A DNA stretch of 64,000 nt from Pyropia haitanensis (Eukaryota > Rhodophyta > Bangiophyceae > Bangiales > Bangiaceae), in assembly GCA_008729055.1 (NCBI GenBank), contig SDUX01000004.1, forward strand, positions 6,216,559 through 6,280,558, written 5' to 3'. The translations under genes were made by a program, and so were the position numbers. The notes below the pieces were generated by a model, which made no database searches, had not been told where the DNA came from, and saw only the letters and a program-made list of their open reading frames with translations. Below, piece by piece: positions 1 to 9,898 of this stretch. The first letter of the stretch is position 1. Each line of letters begins with the position of its first letter.

Positions 1-345
1 GCGGTTGGTGCCGCCACGGCCGCGGTGGATGGCGAGGAGGGCAAGGAAAACCGAGCAGAAGGTGGGGGGCGGAGCCGGGGGGGGCGGGAGGGGGGCGGAG
101 CGGGGGGGGCGGGAGGGGGGCGGGACAGGCGCGGGCGGCGAGAGCTCGGGTTGTGCTTGAGCGGGGCGGGCGGGAGCTCTGGGCGTGTGGGGACCGACGT
201 GACTTGATCGTGGCGGGTCCTGTGTCGCAGCGATGGACATTCAATCTGGACGCACGATGATGCCTGATACAAAATACTTTACTTCATGGCCGACAAGTAA
301 GAGTATCCATGTATTATAGTATTTCTGACGTCAGCGGCGCGGCAA

Positions 346-436
346 GGTTTCGTAGCTCAGTTGGACAGAGCGCCATCATTTCAGTCGATTCGACTTCAGG
401 GGATGGAGGACCCGAGTTCAAGCCTCGGCGAAAGTA
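346..436 (+). tRNA. tRNA-like gene with an intron in the anticodon loop (identity unresolved)
   Basis: A cloverleaf can be drawn. The acceptor 346-352 pairs with 429-435 (five pairs, one G-T and one mismatch). The D stem is GCTC/GAGC (355-358/368-371). A perfect anticodon stem CCATC/GATGG lies at 373-377/402-406, the variable region has 5 nt, and a perfect T stem CCGAG/CTCGG (412-416/424-428) holds the canonical loop TTCAAGC. The anticodon loop is 24 nt instead of 7, implying a 17-nt intron that contains a small palindrome (GTCGATTCGAC). Introns in nuclear tRNAs, some at unusual positions, are known in red algae. With the usual position after base 37 the anticodon would be TTC, but other cuts give other anticodons. 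The imperfect acceptor and the lack of an immediate T-run leave a tRNA pseudogene or tRNA-derived SINE possible. Confidence 0.55.
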
Positions 437-1283
437 CACTCACGACAGCGACCGTGGGCACGCATGCTCTTTTGTGTGCTTTGTAGGCTCTACCACCTCA
501 GCCCTACTGTCCGCAACTGCTACCACAACCTCCCTGCTCAAGCGCCAAAAACACGCTTTCGACACCACTACATGTCGTCAAGATCACGTGGTGGGATGGC
601 GCTCGCTCTCTTCTCAAACCTCCTGACTGGACGCAACTCTGGTAGCACCGCTGCTTTTGACTTCTTGTATCTACGGACAGATGATCGCTGCGCTGTGCGA
701 TATTCTACCCTTGACGGGCAGTCACCGCTTGACTGGGAGCGTCTTGCGGCCTTTACACATGACCTCATTGGAAGGGACAACGGCGAGAAAAGAGTCGGCG
801 TCATTGTAGCCGTCGGGAGGCTGAACGGGTGCACGCGACCGCTTGTCACCACAGCCGCACCGCTCCGTATGGGTCTCAGGGAGGCCGCTTGCAGAGAACA
901 AAAGCACCCGCTCCCCTGGCGGTAGCACCGCTGCTCTTGCAAGTCCTCTGACGCCCAATAGCTGCTGCGCTTCACTGCTACTGCGCTGTTCGAAAGGAAG
1001 AACAGTGAAGCATAGTTAAGGACGGAGAACTGAGGAAAGAAGAGTACGCGTAGTACTCGTTCAGCAATGTCCACTGGTCTAAAATTCAAACTGTGTTTTT
1101 CGTTTCTACAAAATGGTGTTTTCAATGTACATGCATAGTTTGCTGCGGAAGCTCGCAACTCTGGGGCTTAAGGTTCGTACAAAAAGGCTCAACGTTTGAA
1201 TAAAATTGAGCACAGTCTGACGGCTTTCAGAAGTTGTCAGAGGCTCCCTAAATATATGTCCGACTTCCCCTCTGCGTCGACAC
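437..1283. other. Intergenic stretch, no gene supported
   Basis: GC is lower than in the coding blocks. Open frames here overlap on both strands and show no recognisable domain. A 15-bp word, GGTAGCACCGCTGCT, occurs twice (near 642 and 921). Bases 1-345 likewise hold only short GC-rich frames without support. Confidence 0.5.
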
Positions 1284-2069
1284 TAGAGAGTTTTGGCAAG
1301 TAATCCGACGGTCGCTTTCGACTGTATCTCGACGGAATCTGGAAAGAGTCGAGATACCGTATTTTTTCTACCGTCGCGGACTCGAACGAGTTTTGGCAAG
1401 TAACTTTCCTGTAACGCGACAGTCCTGTACACGAACGGAACAGAAGGCGAGGCGCGCCACCACCAAGGCGAGGCGCGCCACCACCAAGGAAGTGACGCAG
1501 CACGTCGTTGCGATCGCTTCCACCAGTGGGACGCCACAGCCGGCGCGGCTTCTTGGTCGCCGATTCAGGGACCCCATCAGTAGACGGCCGGTCCCGCCTC
1601 GAGGACGCAGACGACGCATCCTCTGCAGGTGTGGTAGGGCTCGGGGATGACATATTCGGCACGACGTGGAGGCAGCACAAGGCCAACAAAGGGGGGAGGG
1701 TGGGTGCAAGGGGCTGGGAAAAAGGCGCGCAACACGACAACGATCGGCCCGCTTGGCCAAGCCCACTGACACCACGGACAGACCACCTGTCCCTCAGCGC
1801 CAGCCAAGCTGCGTCCAATGTACCAGAAATGGTTGTACCGGCATATGGCGGCCCAAACCACCCGCCTTTGGGGCCTCTCACGCGCGACACGTGGCTGAAA
1901 GGTACAGCTTTTCTTCAACGCGATCCACCGGGGCCCGACTGTACATCCCGAGAATACCGTCGGGCACGGTCGGAAAATCCTGTATCTCGACGGTAGCTCT
2001 GAAACGTGGCGCAATGTACAGTCGAGATACCGTCGAAACAACAGTCGAGTTACTTGCCAAAACTCTCTA
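1284..2069. mobile_element. Non-autonomous DNA transposon (MITE-like) with about 50-bp terminal inverted repeats and TA flanks
   Basis: The left end at 1286 (GAGAGTTTTGGCAAGTAA) is repeated exactly in inverted orientation, ending at 2067. Beyond the 18 identical bases the two arms stay similar for about 50 bp, sharing TTTCGAC and GTATCTCGAC blocks. Both ends are flanked by TA (1284-1285 and 2068-2069), the target duplication typical of Tc1/mariner-type elements. A second direct copy of the terminal word lies inside at 1388-1404, and GTCGAGATACCGT-like words recur in both orientations near both ends, so the termini are compound. The interior codes for no transposase that I can recognise. It contains a short tandem duplication with AAGGCGAGGCGCGCCACCACC (about 1444-1488). 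Family assignment rests on the TA flanks only. Confidence 0.75.
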
Positions 2070-2578
2070 CTGCGCGTGCCACGGCGGCAGCGCGGCCCAA
2101 TTTTCCGAACGTACTGCGGCGGTGGTGACAGACGCGCGGCAGGAGCGCTGAGGCCGCGAGATGGGAGGGAGTCGGGGGGGGGAAGGCGCCGCTGGATGCG
2201 CGGCGGTCGCCGCGTTGGCGTGGCCACGACTCGCGTGGCATGGGCGGGTTGGCCCCTCTTCCGCCCCCCCGCTTCCGCCCCAGTCCTTCGTGCAGCGACA
2301 CTGGTGGCCGCCGCGCCGCTGCGTGCGCAGCCGCAGCGGCGAGCAGCCGCCGCCCTAAGCCAGCCGACCGCCTAGAAAGAGGCCAGGTTGAGGCGGCCGC
2401 CAGCGTTCACCAAAGCCGCCTGACCCGTCGCTGGTACTTCCGCCCGCGCATCCCTCGACCGTAACCCATCCGCCCCTCCTCGGCCACCGCCACCGCCACC
2501 AGGCCCGCCGCCCGCACTTCCCCTCTATTTTTCTTTCTGAAGCCCCCCACCCCGCCCCAGCCCTTTGTTCCGTTCAGA

Positions 2579-3076
2579 ATGGCGCGCGCGTGTGCCACCC
2601 TCCTCCGCCTCGTCGCCGTGGTCGCCGCGGCGGTCGCCGTGGCCGCGGCGGCCGCCCCGACGCCCGCGGCGGCGTGCAGGTGCCCGCCGCGGCCGCCGTT
2701 TGCCGACGCGGTGTCGGCTGCTGTGTACGTGGTGCGGGTCAAAGTGACCAAGGCGGACTTGATCCGCAATTCGATCGACCAGCAGGGGGTACGCGCCGAG
2801 TGGACGGCCGACGTGGTCACCGCGTACAAGGGGTGTCTGCCGAGCACCATCTCGATGACAAGCGGCTCGAATGGCGGGATGTGCGGCATTCTCCTTCCGC
2901 TGACGGTCGGCGCTGAGTGGGTCTTGCTCCTACGCTCGCCTGACCAGGACGGCAAGTTCCTCGTCACCTCGTGCGACACGATCAAGGCGTGGCCCGGCAA
3001 GGTCACCGCCGCGGACCGTTGGGTCCTGTCGCGTGCCAATGACCAGGTGTGCCCGTCGCGGGGGGCGTCGTACTGA
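2579..3076 (+). CDS. Secreted TIMP-like (netrin/NTR domain) protein
   Basis: A 165-residue protein with no intron. Residues 1-32 form a signal peptide (hydrophobic Ala/Val core, PAAA before the cut). The mature chain then starts at Cys33 with Cys-Arg-Cys (33 and 35). In animal tissue inhibitors of metalloproteinases the N-terminal Cys of a C-x-C motif, exposed by signal cleavage, chelates the zinc of the protease. The rest fits the N-terminal NTR/OB-fold: alternating strands (VYVVRVKVTKAD), the YKGC motif (Cys86), Cys102, Cys132 in a VTSCD motif followed by W138, and Cys158, six cysteines in all. The TIMP C-terminal subdomain is absent, as in many non-animal members. The ATG at 2579 gives an intact signal peptide. 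The gene runs toward the HEAT-like gene with about 240 bp between stops. Whether it inhibits a protease is not shown by sequence alone. Confidence 0.78.
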   Translation: MARACATLLRLVAVVAAAVAVAAAAAPTPAAACRCPPRPPFADAVSAAVYVVRVKVTKADLIRNSIDQQGVRAEWTADVVTAYKGCLPSTISMTSGSNGGMCGILLPLTVGAEWVLLLRSPDQDGKFLVTSCDTIKAWPGKVTAADRWVLSRANDQVCPSRGASY

Positions 3077-3317
3077 CGGCGAGGGCACCGAGTGACGGTG
3101 GGGGAACGTGCCGTTGATAGTGGTGGGGTCTGATGCAAGGCACACCAAGCCGCGTAGGCGAGTTGGTCTTTCAATCACAGACACCTGCCCGTGTCGTTGG
3201 TTTCAGTCTCTAGTAGGTACTCCGCATGCCGCCCCCCCCTCATGGTGGTGAGCCCGCCGCATCGAGTGCACCCGGGCGGTCAACCGCCTCACGCGGCGCC
3301 CGTCTGTGCCCCCCACG

Positions 3318-6300
3318 TCATGCAGCCCCCTCCGCCTCGTCTGCGTCAACCCAAAACGCCGCCCCCGCCACCCCCGGGTTTGGGTCCACGCGGTAGGTGC
3401 GCTCGAGCAGCCGCAGCCGCGGCGGGTCCCACCCCCCGCGCGCCGCCGCCGCGACGAGCGCGGCGAGCGCCACCCGCCGCAGGTGCGGATCGGCCGCCCC
3501 GCGGAGCGCCCGCTCCACCCGCCCCGGCGCGGCACGGGACGCGACCGCCGCCGCCGCCGCGGCGGCCGCGTCCACGCCCAGCCCTCCCCCCCCCCGGGCC
3601 CATTGTGCGCGGCGGCCGCGGCGGCGGCGGCGGCGGTCAGCACCGCGACAAAGGGGGCGGTCGGGCAGAGGGCGCTGGCGAGCTCAACCGCCACCGCCGC
3701 GGCGGGCGCGCAGCCGACGGCCACGTCGAGTACCTCGGCGCCGACCGCGCGCCACGCGAGCGCCACGGACGGGTGAAGGCGGCCGGCGGCGGCGGTGTGG
3801 AGGCCCGCGACGAGGCCCGCCACGCACTGCCGGTGGGCGCGGCGGCCACCGCCCCGCGGGGACACCCGCCCCGCCCACACGCCCGCCGCGACCGCCGCGG
3901 CGGCGAGGCGGAGCGCCGCCGCGGGGGTGACGGCAAGCGCCGCCACCCCAGCGTGCAGCGCGGCCTCCGCGCTGCGTACTACGGGCGAGCCGCCGAGGGT
4001 GGTGACCGCGGAGAACAGGTCCGCCGGCACGGTGGGCAGCCGCAGGTGCGGCAGCGCCTCGAGCGTCGCCGCCGTCGCCTCGCCGGGCGGCCGCGACAGC
4101 ACCGCCGCGAGGACAGCCGTGTAGCGGGCGGTCGTGGCCGCCGACGGCGGCCGCCCCGACCGCACCGCCGCCGCCGCGTCGGCGGCCGTCCACGCCGGCA
4201 GGCGGCGCTCCGAGGCGCGGGGGAGGGTGACGAGCGCGGCGGCGAGCTCCTCGTCGGGACCCGCCGCGACCGCCCGCCACATGGCCCATGCGCCGTCGGC
4301 GCGGTCGCCCTCCTCCTCCGCCTCGTCCGGGTCGGAGGGCGGCCACAGCGCAACGACGGCCGCCGCCCACACGTCCCGGTGGGCGCTCGGGGAGGGGGGG
4401 TGCCCGTCGGGGAGGGCGCCCGCCGCGAGGGTGGCCAGGCTCGCCCACGGGGCGGCAACGGTGGGGGCAGCCGCGGCGGCCGCCGCAGCGCCGCACCCGC
4501 CGCCAGCCCCGCTGCCGCCAGCCGGTCCCCCACCATCCCCTCCCTCTACACCCGCCGCTCCCTTCTTCCCCTGGCGGGTACCCCGCTTCCCACCCCCGGT
4601 CGCCGCGAACGCCAGCACCAGCTGCCGCCCCCGCGCCCCCCCAATCGCGGCGGCCGCCCGCACAAGCATCTTGCCGACCCCCGGCGGGGGCCCCAGCGGC
4701 ACCTGTGCGAGCACGCCCGCCGCCGCAGCGGGGTCTCCCCGCGACGTGAGGAGCACGATGAGCGCGGCGGTCGCGGCGGACGCCGCGGGGCCGCCGCCCG
4801 CCACCACAGCCAACAGCGTGTCGAGGCGCACGTCGGGGCCGGCGGGCGCGGGGTCCAGACGGGGGACCCCCGCCAGCGCCGCCGCGCGCACGGAAGATAG
4901 CTCAGGGATGGGCGGGATGGATCCGCCGTCGCTGCCGGTGCCCCCCCTGTCGTCATCACCGCCGCCATCGCTGTCAGTGCCCCCACTCCCACCATCCCCG
5001 CCGCCATCGCTGCCGGTCCCCTCACTCCCACCATCACCGCCGCCGTCGCTGCCAGTGCCCCCACTCCCGCCATCCCCGCCGCCATCGCTGCCAGTCCCCC
5101 CACTCGCGCCATCCCCTCCGTCGCCGCCATCCCCCTCTGGCGCCCCCGCGGCCAGGCCCAGCAGCAGCCCCGCCGGCGCGTATGCCAGCCGCACCAGCGA
5201 CCGCACGCACTCCCGCTGCGCGTGCCGGGACCACGACCGGGGCGGGTGGGCGGGCGCCGCCTCGGCGGCCAGCGCCGCCGCAAACGCCGCCTGCTGCCGC
5301 GCCGTCCACCGGCGGTAGCGGGGGCGCGGGAGGAGCGCGCCGAGCGGCAGCGCCGCGTCGGCCCCAAACGCGCGGCCGCCACCGCGCGGCGGCGCGTCGT
5401 CGTCCCTGTCGTCGCCGGCCGCGACGGCGGCCGCGGCGGTGGTGAGGAGCGTGCCCAGCAAGTCGGTGGCGCCCGCCGCGACCGCGCCGCCGACGGCGGG
5501 GAGGAGCACTGCGCCGCGATCGGCCGCCACCAGCGCCCGGACGGCAGCGTCCGACCACGGGGGGGAGGCCGCGGCGGCATGCGGCGCGCCGTCGCCGACA
5601 CCGCCGCCGCCGCCGCCGCCGCCGCGGCGGCGGCGCCACGCGGCGGCGGCGTGCGCCAGCAGGTCCGCCGCAACCGCGACGGTGCCTTCGGACGTGCCTG
5701 TGCGGAGGACGGTCCACAGCGCGTCGGCGAGTGGCGGCACCGCCGCGACCGCGCGGGGCCCCATCAGGTAGGCCAGCCCCACCACCTGGTCCGCGGCGTC
5801 GTGGCCGCGGCTCGCCGCGGCGGCCAGCGGCCCCCGCAGCGCGACGGCCGCGGCGGCCGCCGCGGCGGGCGTCCAGCACAGGCCCGCCCACAGCTCGGCG
5901 CGGCCGCCCACAAACCAATAGTTCCCCCCGTACGGCCCGCCGTAGCCGTGGTCCCCCCCGGTCGTGGCCAGCCGGAGCAGCCGCGCCGCCGCCCACGCCG
6001 CGTCGACCGCCCACACGCGGCGGGCGAGGAGGCCCTCGAGCGGCACCCGCAGGTGCTCTGCGTCGCCCGCCGCGACGGCGGCGGTGACCATCCCGTCGAC
6101 CGCGGCGAGCGCGTCGCGGCCGTAGAGGCGGGCGGGGAGGGCGGCGAGCGCGGTGGCGGCGGCCGCCCGCACGGGCGCCGCGTCGCCGAGCCGGGCGGTC
6201 ACCGCGGCGAGGGCGGCGGCCAGCGGCGGGCCGCCCGGGTAGCGGCTCGCCCCGACGAGCGCGGCGAGCCCCGCGGCGCGGTCGGCGGGCTCGTGCGAGC

Positions 6301-8396
6301 GGAGCGCGGCGGCCGCCGCGGCGGCCGCCTCGGCGGCGGGGAGGAGCGCCGCGTACGCAACCGCCGCCGCGAGCGGCGCCTGCTGGTCTGCCGCGGCGGC
6401 TCGGGCGCGGCGCGCCTCGCGCCACCGCAGGCGCGGGGGGAGGGCGCGGAGGTACGCCACGGGGGGGGGGGGTGGCCTTTGCGGGCGCCGCCGCCAAGCG
6501 CCGCCGCCGACCACGCCCCGTACGTGGGGTGCGCGTGCCGCCCGCCGGGCGCCGCGTCACCGCCCGCGTCGCCGCCGCCGCCCGCCGGCGTGGTCCCCGC
6601 CGCGCCACCCCCGCCGCGTCCGCCCGCCGCCCCCCCCCCCTGCTGCCCATCCCCAGCCGCCAGCGTCGACGCGGGCGGGTCCACCCGAAACAGAAACGCC
6701 CCCCACCCAGCCCGCGCCGCCCTCACCGCCCACCCCCCCCCGGCGGACGCGCGTACCACGCGGCCGCCACCGCCGCCGCCGACCGTGGCGGCAGCCGCAC
6801 CCACCACGGCGGCGGCGCCGCCGCTCCGTCGCGCAGCCGCCACCAGCACCGGTGCGCCGGCGCGGCGTGCGCCGTGACGAGCGCCGCCAGCTGGTCCGCC
6901 CGCAGCCGCCGCGACGCGGCGTCGAGGCAGAGCGTGGCCGACGGGAACGGGCACGGGCAGACGGCGAGGAGCGCGTCGACGGTCGCCGCGGGGGCGCGCC
7001 GCAGGAGCGCGGCGGCGACGCGGCGGGTGGCGCCGCGTGGGCCGGCGGGGTGGGTGAGGGTGGCGATGAAGAGCCGCAGGGGGGGGGCCGCCGACGTGCA
7101 GCGGACGGTGAGGAGGCGGAGGAGGCGCTCGGAGAGGGGCGGGGGGGGGGGGGGGGTGACCCGGGGGGGGACCCGCGCCAGCGCCGCCCAGTCGGGCGGC
7201 CCCGCCGCCCCCTCCACCCCTTCCCCATCATCGTCTGCCACGGCGCCGCGGGCGCCGCCGGGCGGCTCCCCCGCCGCCACCGCCGCCGCGGCGGCAGCGG
7301 CGGTGGCAATCGCCGCTGCCGACGCGCCCACCGCCCGCGCCGTCCCGTCGTCGTCCATGCCGTCGCCGTCTTGGTCGTCGCCTACCCCTCCCGCCGCGGG
7401 GGCGGTGCCAAACTCGGCCTCGAGCGCCGCCGCCACCGCGTCTGGGTGCCCCCGCGCAAACGCAACGACATCCCCGTCAGTGAGCCCCCCCCCGCCCCCC
7501 CCCCTCCCCCCCCAGCCGCCCACCCCCGCCCACGCCGCCCGCACGGTCGCGTCCCCCCCACACGCCACCTCTGGCAGCGTCGCTGGGCTGCCAGACACCC
7601 CCCCCCCCCCCCCCCCCCCCCCCCCCACCCCCCCCCCCACTCCCCCCACCCCTACGACCCCCACGGCGGCCACCCACGCGTCCACCTCCCCCCCCCGCCG
7701 CGCCGCCCACAGCGCCGCCGCCAGCCGCGCGCGCGTGCGGCCGCAGCGGCACGCCCCGAGCGCCGCGGCGGCCGCCCCACGCGGCAGCACCCGCGCCGCC
7801 GCCGCCGCGGCCGACGCGCGCACGCCGGCGGCAGCGTCGGTCGTGAGGGCGGCGTGGAGGGCGGCGACGGCGGCGGGGGTGGCGGCGGCTTCGAGGCCCG
7901 GGATGGCCGCCCGTCGGGCGTAGGCGCTGGTGGGGTGCGCCGCGAGGGCGGCGAGGAGGTCCGCCGCCGCCGTGGGGGTCGGCGGCAGCGGCGGCAGCGG
8001 CGGGCGTGTGGGCGGGGGGGCGGCCGGCAGCACGCCGCCGCGGGTGCCCCGCGGGCGCGGCCGCCGCGAAGCGCCCGCCGTTGCCGCCGCCGCCAGTGCC
8101 GCCGCCGGTGCCGCTGCACCCGCCGCCGCCGCCGGTGCCGCCGCACCCGCGGCGGCCGCCGCCGCCGCCGCCGCTGCGCCCGCGCCCGCCGCCGCCGTTG
8201 CCGCCCGCGCGTAGACGCCGACGGCGACGGCCGCCCGGGAGCGCGCCGCGTGGGGCAGGCCGTCCACCGCGGCGAGCCACGCGTCCGCCGCCGCGGTCGC
8301 GGCGGCCGTGGCCGTGGCCGTGCCGGCGGCGGCGGCGGCGGCGGCGGACGCGTCCGCGGGGGGGGGGGAGGGGTCGACCGCGGTGGCCGACGCCAT
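3318..8396 (-). CDS. Large HEAT/ARM-like alpha-helical repeat protein, frame interrupted at homopolymers
   Basis: A coding region of about 5 kb (about 1,690 codons) read from the ATG at 8396 to TGA at 3318. Coding sense continues through three changes of frame, at the G/C runs near 6731-6741, 6461-6470 and 3590-3598 (for example LRALPPRLRWREARRA follows one switch and RLRLLERTYRVDPNPG another). The protein is made of Ala/Leu-rich helical pairs such as [19 protein letters not shown] and DQVVGLAYLMGPRAV, typical of HEAT/ARM solenoids. These are broken by Gly/Ala linkers, an acidic stretch (DDQDGDGMDDDG) and a Ser/Gly/Asp tandem repeat. I cannot assign a family. There is no signal peptide or membrane segment. 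A 16-nt poly-C tract (sense strand) lies about 10 nt before the ATG. Confidence 0.6.
4914..5115 (-). repeat. 39-bp in-frame minisatellite
   Basis: Four to five copies of a 39-bp unit encode GGTGSDGGGDGGS-like 13-residue repeats inside the HEAT-like protein. Copies differ by point changes (GGTDSDGGGDDDR is the most divergent). The unit length keeps the frame. Confidence 0.75.
7598..7626. repeat. 29-nt uninterrupted C run
   Basis: The longest C run seen in the window, inside the HEAT-like gene where it reads as a poly-Gly linker. It is followed by further C runs broken by single A or T bases. Its length cannot be trusted for reading frame. Confidence 0.85.
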
Positions 8397-9898
8397 GGCC
8401 ACCCGTGGGGGGGGGGGGGGGGAACGAACAGGGTCTAGCACCTAGAGTGGCTGGTTGGGGGGGACGGATGGCGGCAGAGGGCGGCCGCGGCGGGGATGAT
8501 GATGGCGCCCGGGGGAGAGGAGGACGGCTGCGTGGCGGTGTTGCAGGCGGCCGGCTGGGGCTGCCGGGGGGACCCCCGCCGCGGGGGCATGGCGGCGGTC
8601 GCGGTGGGGGTCACCCCAGTGGCAGCACGCGCCTGCCACGGCTGCGCTGCTGGCCCCCGCGGGCGGTGCGCTCGGTCTTCAGCCCTCGTGTGGGTAGACA
8701 AACGCGCTTCGGAGGGTGCCTTCTCTGGGCTCTCGCGCAGCGCTCGGATGTCGCTGCGGGGGTGCTCTTCCCTACAGCGTGCCGGTTTCCGTTCCGGTGC
8801 ATTCATCGTGCCCGAAATGTTTTGAATCCCCACGTATCCGTTCCAGCCGAAGCCAAAGTAATTACACCATTACGAGGTCAGTGGATCATCGCTTCCTCTG
8901 TCTGTACGATCTAATGCACTTGACAGATTGGGATCAACACGCGACGTGGCTACTTTATGTCTCACCGTCGATCTGGTCGCGGACGCGCGCGTCGCCCACA
9001 TCAAGAGTCGTGTTGCGCCATCGGGTCGCATCGGCCCCCGCCACAGCGGCTGCGCTCCCATGCCGTTGCTGCTGCTTGGGCGCGTCTCTGGTGGATCCCC
9101 AAGGTCTTCCTTTTGCATTGTATCCGTCTGGTTCTGTAGTCCCTGTGCAAGCGCCACGCGGTGGTTCACATGGTACGTATGTTGTTACTCCGTTGTCATT
9201 GTTCCGCGTCCACCTGCCCGTCCCCGCGCGCTTCGACGCGCTGTATTTTTCTTGCTCTCTTATTTCTTCTTCTTTGTTCCATCTACCTCTGCCTCGTGCG
9301 ATGAGCAATGCGTGTACCCTTGCTGTTTCCATCCGCCCTGATATACGGTCGAGCGGCGTCCAATGCACGGTGCATCCTACGGGGTGCGCTCGTGAGGGGC
9401 GGCACGTTCTCAACCATCACGGGCTAGAGTGACCCTTGATCACCGTGTGGACGCTATGCTGCGCCTTGAGGTTTACGCCGCGCCCCGCTCGCGGGGCGCT
9501 GGCAACCCAGGACTGTGCGCGGCTCGCAGCCACTCGGACAGTTTTTTTTGTCATGTTGATGCGGTCTCACCGTCTGCGCGTGCCGGCTGTTGTCTCCATG
9601 CCGGATACTGTGCGCACCGATGACTAACGTCCCGCCCCTGATGATGTGTGCTGTTTTGTCGCCGTCCTCTACCCGATGTACGCTTTTCTTTACCTCATGC
9701 TGCTGTCTGTTTGCGTTTCCCTGGTATTGCTGGCCGTCTGTAGCAGGTATCAGGTGTACGGCTGCTCCAGGACAGGACCCGAGTGTGTTGACTTTTTTCC
9801 ACGCCGAGCGGTCGCCCAGCCTAGTGGGTTGGCACAGCGCATGTACAAACATCCCTGCCTCCTTCCATCCGTGTGCGCCCGCGCGGCCCATGCAGCGG
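8397..9898. other. Intergenic, mixed composition, no gene supported
   Basis: The first 20 bp hold the poly-G run (8407-8422) preceding the HEAT-like start on the other strand. From about 8700 the GC content drops and the sequence is TG/TC-rich. Open frames occur on both strands but none has a recognisable domain or a clear coding bias. Confidence 0.5.
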
